Below, one piece after another: positions 58,998 through 64,000 of a stretch of 64,000 nucleotides of DNA (the stretch's first letter is position 1; each line of letters starts with the position of its first letter). The notes under the pieces are model-generated. The model was not told where the DNA came from. It saw only the letters and a program-made list of their open reading frames with translations, and did no database searches. The position numbers and the translations under genes were made by a program. This stretch comes from Neckera pumila (taxonomy: Eukaryota; Streptophyta; Bryopsida; Hypnales; Neckeraceae): positions 18,600,001-18,664,000 of the forward strand of contig OZ018415.1 in the NCBI GenBank assembly GCA_963969595.1, read 5' to 3'.

Positions 58998-60198
58998 TTT
59001 TGATGATTGAAGAACGAGTTGAAGAACCCCGGTGCAACTCGACGTACAGCGACAGGGGCTCTCGTTCTGTACATCCGAGACATTTCAGCGCGAGACAATA
59101 TGGGAGCAACGATGGAAGATCAAGCCTCCCTGGACCAGCTCTTTCTGTCAGCTGGGTCTACACTACTTTTGGACTTACGCTCTAAAGGTGACGCTACCAT
59201 CTCCCTGGCACATGGAAGCTGTATGCACTGATACAAGATCACTTCGTACTGTTCGTAGGATTAATGAGAGTACCATATTGAGGAACCCTTTTAGTCAGAA
59301 ATACTAGCAACGTACTTGACAGCTAGGGAGGGAGTTTCTGTTGACTTCAACATCATCCTGACAGGTGAATTTGATGAGTAAATCTTGTGAAATACTGATA
59401 ACTTCTTCGTTGAACGCGCAACATGTCTCAAACCTTGCGTAAAGCTTAAGACTTTCTTGAATCCAGCGATCTCTTTGAGTACAGAATATCTTATGTTTTC
59501 GCTGAGATTTCTCGTTGAAGATGGAACCAGAGTGTCTCTTGACTAAGAGGCCTCACTGGATTTATAGCAATGCTCAATTCAATTGACTCAGAACCGTAGT
59601 CAGACCACACAACGAGGTACGTCAAATAACTCTTTACTTTCCAAAAGCATGTCACATTGGTATGTAGCACGTAGAACACTGAGATGCTCAGTTCCTCACC
59701 CCTCGAGCTTGAGTGTTTGTGAGGTCAGCCATCCGGAATGTATTAGTCTGCCAATTGCACATTAGTCTTGGACACCTTATTTTACCATATCGTTTGTAAG
59801 CGTAGAATGCATCAGGTATGCTAACTCCACATGCACGCATCTTCAGTTCAGCTGTACTTAACAGGATCTATTCTATAAGGCGAACATCTGGTCTGTGTTC
59901 AACATAGCTGGACCTTCAACCCGGACGACCCTCCGTGCTTATCGCGATTGCCGCAACTGAATCTGAGCTCCTTGGATTTCGAAATTGGCTTGCCAGATGA
60001 ATGTCCCTCTGCCCATTTTGCAGGCGGTGCTGGATGGAAATTGTTCTGACCGGTAAGCTTTTAAGATCCTTTTTCCATTTTGTATTTTACACCTTTCTGG
60101 TGCGATGGACCACTTCGATGTTGTAGTTAGCGGTGGAGTAGTGGAGCTGCGGAGACATCGGAAGCTGGAGCATCCTTGGATGTAGTAGCTCCTGCCGT
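58998..60198. other. 3' flank of the coiled-coil gene, no gene supported
   Basis: The first few hundred bases are presumably 3' UTR. Short overlapping ORFs in several frames have no domains. Nothing repetitive stands out. Confidence 0.4.
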
Positions 60199-60280
60199 GT
60201 CGCTTTGGCCGAGTGGTTAAGGCGTGTGCCTGCTAAGTACATGGGGTTTCCCCGCAAGAGTTCGAATCTCTTAGGCGACG
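60199..60280 (+). tRNA. tRNA-Ser (anticodon GCU)
   Basis: An 82-base cloverleaf. The acceptor stem GTCGCTT pairs with AGGCGAC (one G-U pair) and the discriminator is G. The D-arm has GGCCGAGTGGTTAAGGC. The anticodon stem TGTGC/GTACA encloses CTGCTAA, giving GCT. A long variable arm (TGGGGTTTCCCCG) marks a class II tRNA. The T-arm is AAGAG-TTCGAAT-CTCTT. There is no intron and no encoded CCA, as expected for a nuclear gene. It decodes AGC and AGU. The TTTTTT at about 60312 could end Pol III transcription. Confidence 0.95.
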
Positions 60281-60441
60281 ACTGAGTGTTACCTTCGAAA
60301 TCAGCGACAACCTTTTTTAGGATTCAAGAGTCTTGTTACTTCTTTGGGTGCTATTTTGTGGTTTTCTGGTCTTCAACCAGAATGTGCAAAAATACAGGAA
60401 CCAAGATTCTCTTTGGGTTGTGACCTCAGCAGTGCCCTTTT

Positions 60442-60612
60442 TCTATGTTTTGCGAGGGCGCCTTTTTCCATGTTTTGCCAGCACGCTTCTTCCATGTTTT
60501 GCCAGTACGCTGCTTCCATGTTTTGCCAGTACGCTCCTTCCATGTTTTGCCAGTAGCCTGCTTCCATGTTTTGCCAGTACGCTCCTTCCATGTTTTGCCA
60601 GTATGCCAGTGC
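60442..60612. repeat. 24-bp minisatellite
   Basis: CCATGTTTTGCCA recurs at exactly 24-bp steps at 60468, 60492, 60516, 60540, 60564 and 60588, with a diverged copy at 60444. Because 24 is divisible by three, every frame encodes an eight-residue repeat (for example FHVLPVRS), so the long ORFs here are artefacts of the array. Confidence 0.85.
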
Positions 60613-63574
60613 CCTTTTGCGTTGTTCTTGTCATTCATGATCTGGACGAAGTAAGTTACCTGCAAAAGAACAGAAGTAGGGCTTTTCTTTTTGGCACCAT
60701 GGTGCCAGATTGTCAGAATTTTGGCCTATGTATGTCCCTCCAAATACTGGCCTCTGCTGTGAAGCCAGAGGGGGGGACATTGGTCCAAGTAAGAGCTTCT
60801 CCACGGCGGGGCACCAAGCAGGGCTCACACGGGGAGTGAGCGGGCCCTTCCAGATTTTTCTCCCCACGGCACACGTGCCAAGTCAAAAAACAAGCCCGGC
60901 CACTCCAAGATTTGATGAAGACACTCGCAAATAGTGAAGCTTGGGCATGTCGCGCTAAGAGTCTCATTACTCACTCTCTCATCATTGAATGGATCTTTAC
61001 CAACTTTATTTAGAGTTGTTTTAATGTGAAGAAACCACCTGGCTCTGACAAAGAGTTGCATTCATGAGGTGTGGGCCTTTTCATGGGGCCACGTGCAACT
61101 CACAAGTGGCGCGTCCCAATGACCTGTCCATTGTGGAGACACTTCAAGAATTTTGGAACCTGGCTAGCCAAACAGAGACGCCATCCCTACTTGGCGCCCC
61201 TATTCTGCAAGTCAAGCGTAGGGTTGCCCTAAGTTAACTTAGCTCTCTTGCAGACGATGCTGAATTTTTTGATTGAATTTCCATGTCAGATATGATTATC
61301 AAGTCAGAATTACAATTGGAACTAGGAGTCATGAAGTTTGTTGAATTGTGGATCATTGCAGTGACCAATTTTGGGTCTTTAGAGCAGCTCCAATCTAACT
61401 AGAAACCACTACGCCAATGGCATAATGACAGGGTAATTAAATAAACACGCCCTTTTAAGGCTCTCTTTATTCTTAGCCCCACTATTTTCCTTCTCAAACT
61501 GAGCAAGTTGGCAAAATATGGAGAGCTTGCAAGTTGGCTCACCATAGAAAGAGATATAATTGTCATACCTTTTCAAGCTTTCTTATGTGTCAATAGTGAA
61601 GCTTTCCTTTTTTGTATGAAAGATCTTTTTTTGATGTAGAATCTTTTTCTCTCCTTTTTATAGTGAAGAAAGGTTCATTTGAGGTTTGTACTGCTGGTTT
61701 GCATTGAATCAATTTTTTCTTCAAAGTCATTGGAGCACCACCAATGCAATCTAGAATTTAGCCAGCCAAATGTAAATTTAGCTTTTCGCTATTGGGTGTG
61801 CAAGAAATACTTGTCCTATTTTGCGTCACACCGTGTGTACTGAGTTGTTTTTTGGCCATAATTTCTGCATTCTGGATCTAAATGACTCAAAATTCATAGG
61901 TAAGGTTGCATGACTATTGGCATTATACACCTTGTCTAATTTTTTGGAATTTTTTTAAAATGTTTTATAGTACAAAAATAGTCCCAATTTTATGTCACAC
62001 TTGCCAATTTCATTTTTTTTAACAAAGTATTATCCAAAGAAATGACTTTGGAGTTTAAATTTTGAGGAAATGGTCTTCTAGTACACTTTTAGCTACTCTT
62101 TAAAGGGCTTTTAAAAATAGTTAAAAATATATTGTATAAAAGTCTACAAAGTGAGCCTTTTTCTACTTGCATTTCAAAACATGTAAAAAATTATTTTGGT
62201 GGTTTTTTGATGAATGACCATCTCCATAAAGTTATTATAGATGGCCAAATTTTATTTTCTTATATAATTTTTCTTATTTTTGACTAATTAAAACATCAAA
62301 GTATGTATTTTCTTGAGATTTGGTACTTTTCTAGTTCTCTTAGAGAATTTTTCTATGTTTTTCCTTTGGTGGTGACCTTAATTTTATAGGTGTACACATT
62401 GACCATATTTTTTTTTAAAATTAAAAATTACTTCTAATTTTAAAATACTCCAAAACAAAAGGCACAAGTAAATAAAACGCAACAAAATTTGGCCGGTGTT
62501 TCTTGCAATCACCTTATTTGGTATTAGAAGTTAAAATTTCTATCATTGAAAGCACATTCAAAAACACTTTGAATAGGTACAAAAAAAATTCAAATTTAGA
62601 TACTGGACAAAGAAAATAAGCCACTTCTTAAGCTAGGCAAATCACGGTTATCAATTTACATTGTTAGCTAGGTAGGTTAGGATTCAAAAAATGAATAATT
62701 GTTGGTCCTCTATGACCCACTCACACTATCTCCAAATCCCATACAAGTTCTTATACTCCAATTGTAAAGGCCACTTTAATGCTACAATCAATTCAAATTC
62801 ATCCATTTTCAATCTAGACTTTAATCCAATTCATCCATTTTTTGTAACCTGATTTTCCCATACAAATAAAATGCATAGGACCTAATCAACAAATTGGCCT
62901 AAAGTTTGCATCTTTACCTAATCTCCATCATGATCTAACTCCAAAAAAGATTCACTTCCAAAAACATAGTACAAACTAAGAGAGAGCCTATAAGACACTA
63001 TACACCCCAAAACATACAAAAGAAAAGATACCGAGCTTCTAATCCCAATTTTCATTTATCAAATCTAATTAACATTCTAATGTTCATTTCTACTTTGATC
63101 CTCTACTAATTTAATGTTAGTAATCTAAATTATTGTAAATTATGCTTAATTATTGCAAAATTCATTAATTTACTATAAATGTACTAAATTAGTAATGATC
63201 TTCTAAAATTACTATAAAATCATAAATTTAATGCTTTTATTCTACTTTAGTATGCCTACCATTATATTAGACTTGGTCTAATCTTTATTCTAACTCTACT
63301 AACTAGTTTTGTAATTGTTGCTTTTGCTATTATTTTGGTTTTTTCTTCTCTATTCTTATATTTAGCTATCTCCAATGTCATTTGTTTTTTGAAGTATTAT
63401 TTTTTTTATTTTTTATTTTTTATTCTTTTTGTTTGCAATTTAATCCTAATGTCATTTCCCCCCAGTATTGTATTTTGTTTCATTTTTTTAACATTTTGCC
63501 ATTTGCCTAATTTGGTTATTTTACCAAATCTTATTCAAACCTTATACAATGACTTGGACGTTTTTTGTTCAATG
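60613..63574. other. Intergenic, no gene supported
   Basis: 60640-61250 is comparatively G+C-rich with overlapping ORFs on both strands and no recognisable domain. From 61300 the DNA becomes strongly AT-rich and featureless. Confidence 0.4.
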
Positions 63575-63760
63575 GATGACAAAGAATTCTTTTAGTAGGA
63601 CAAAAGTGCAACTATTCATCCTCATAATTTTGTTGTGAAAAGGGAAGATCTTCTACAGAAGTTTGACTTTTAGTAAGTGCTTTTGCATAATTTTTAAACC
63701 AATGATTCACAAGTTAATCAAAGGGATGATTTCCATAGTCACCAACTCGTCCTTTAAGGA
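63575..63760. mobile_element. Right end of a third-family TTAA element
   Basis: It ends CACCAACTCGTCCTTTAAGGA followed by TTAA at 63761-63764. The body is the reverse of 36319-36520 (GGACAAAAGTGCAACTATTC, CAATGATTCAC, TGATTTCCATAGTCACC). The left end was not located. Confidence 0.55.
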
Positions 63761-64000
63761 TTAAAGTCCTTTCTGTTTAAATGACCCCCCTTTTATTCCC
63801 TATAATTTTCATTTCATTTTTTTCTAATTGAATATTATAATTTTTGCACAAATCTTCAAAGTTTCCGTGGCTATTGCACTTGAAAAGCCTTAATTTATAA
63901 TTATGGCTTAACCTTGCATTCTAATACTTCTTAACATGTAATTTCACCCACTTTGTTTAAGTTTTTCACATTCTAAAAGGTGAGCCAATGTGATGGCACA

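Noticed and set aside
60333..60839. 168-codon plus-strand ORF with repeated LPCFAST peptide, and mirror ORFs on the minus strand
   Set aside because: Produced by the 24-bp minisatellite, which keeps all frames open; no domain outside the array.

Overview
This window is nuclear DNA of a land plant. The evidence is short GT-AG introns in plant-type genes: a LEA-2/NDR1-like membrane protein, an RNA-dependent RNA polymerase of the RDR1/RDR2 clade, and a membrane-anchored coiled-coil protein. A tRNA-Ser(GCU) gene and a dense load of small DNA transposons in AT-rich DNA fit the same picture. The species cannot be fixed from the sequence; a large, repeat-rich and possibly non-flowering plant genome is my low-confidence guess. 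All gene models come from reading frames, splice-site phase and remembered family features, without alignments or transcripts.

Layout. About 0.06-0.4 kb holds an unrecognised minus-strand ORF. From 1.2 to 3.5 kb lies a two-exon LEA-2 gene (+) built among tandem repeats. From 4.2 to 4.5 kb there is a doubtful minus-strand ORF. From 7.5 to 13.7 kb a many-exon minus-strand gene encodes a coiled-coil protein with a basic Ser/Arg-rich tail that I do not recognise; transposons sit beside it and in its introns. From 14 to 26 kb the DNA is transposon and repeat with no convincing gene. From 26.4 to 32.8 kb is the RDR gene (+), with repeated acceptor-bearing blocks upstream, a 13-nt microexon, a GC-AG intron and one irregular donor. 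From 34 to 50.5 kb the DNA is again mobile elements, MITEs, hairpins and tandem duplications. From 52.4 to 59.0 kb is a 14-exon coiled-coil gene (+) in which one 246-nt exon is tandemly triplicated. tRNA-Ser is at 60.2 kb, followed by a 24-bp minisatellite and AT-rich DNA to the end.

The main unexplained structure is a set of non-autonomous elements with ends CCCCTAAAG...CTTTAGGGG, almost all flanked by TTAA. The TTAA target plus CCC...GGG termini is the signature of the piggyBac superfamily. At least four size classes occur (about 0.92, 0.97, 0.65 and 0.14 kb). None encodes a visible transposase, so they would depend on a helper elsewhere. One pair abuts and shares a single TTAA, and one copy is split by foreign DNA with a weak WD-repeat-like reading frame.

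The genes do not form a pathway. RDR1/RDR2-type enzymes make double-stranded RNA for silencing viruses and transposons, so finding one in such transposon-rich DNA is suggestive only.
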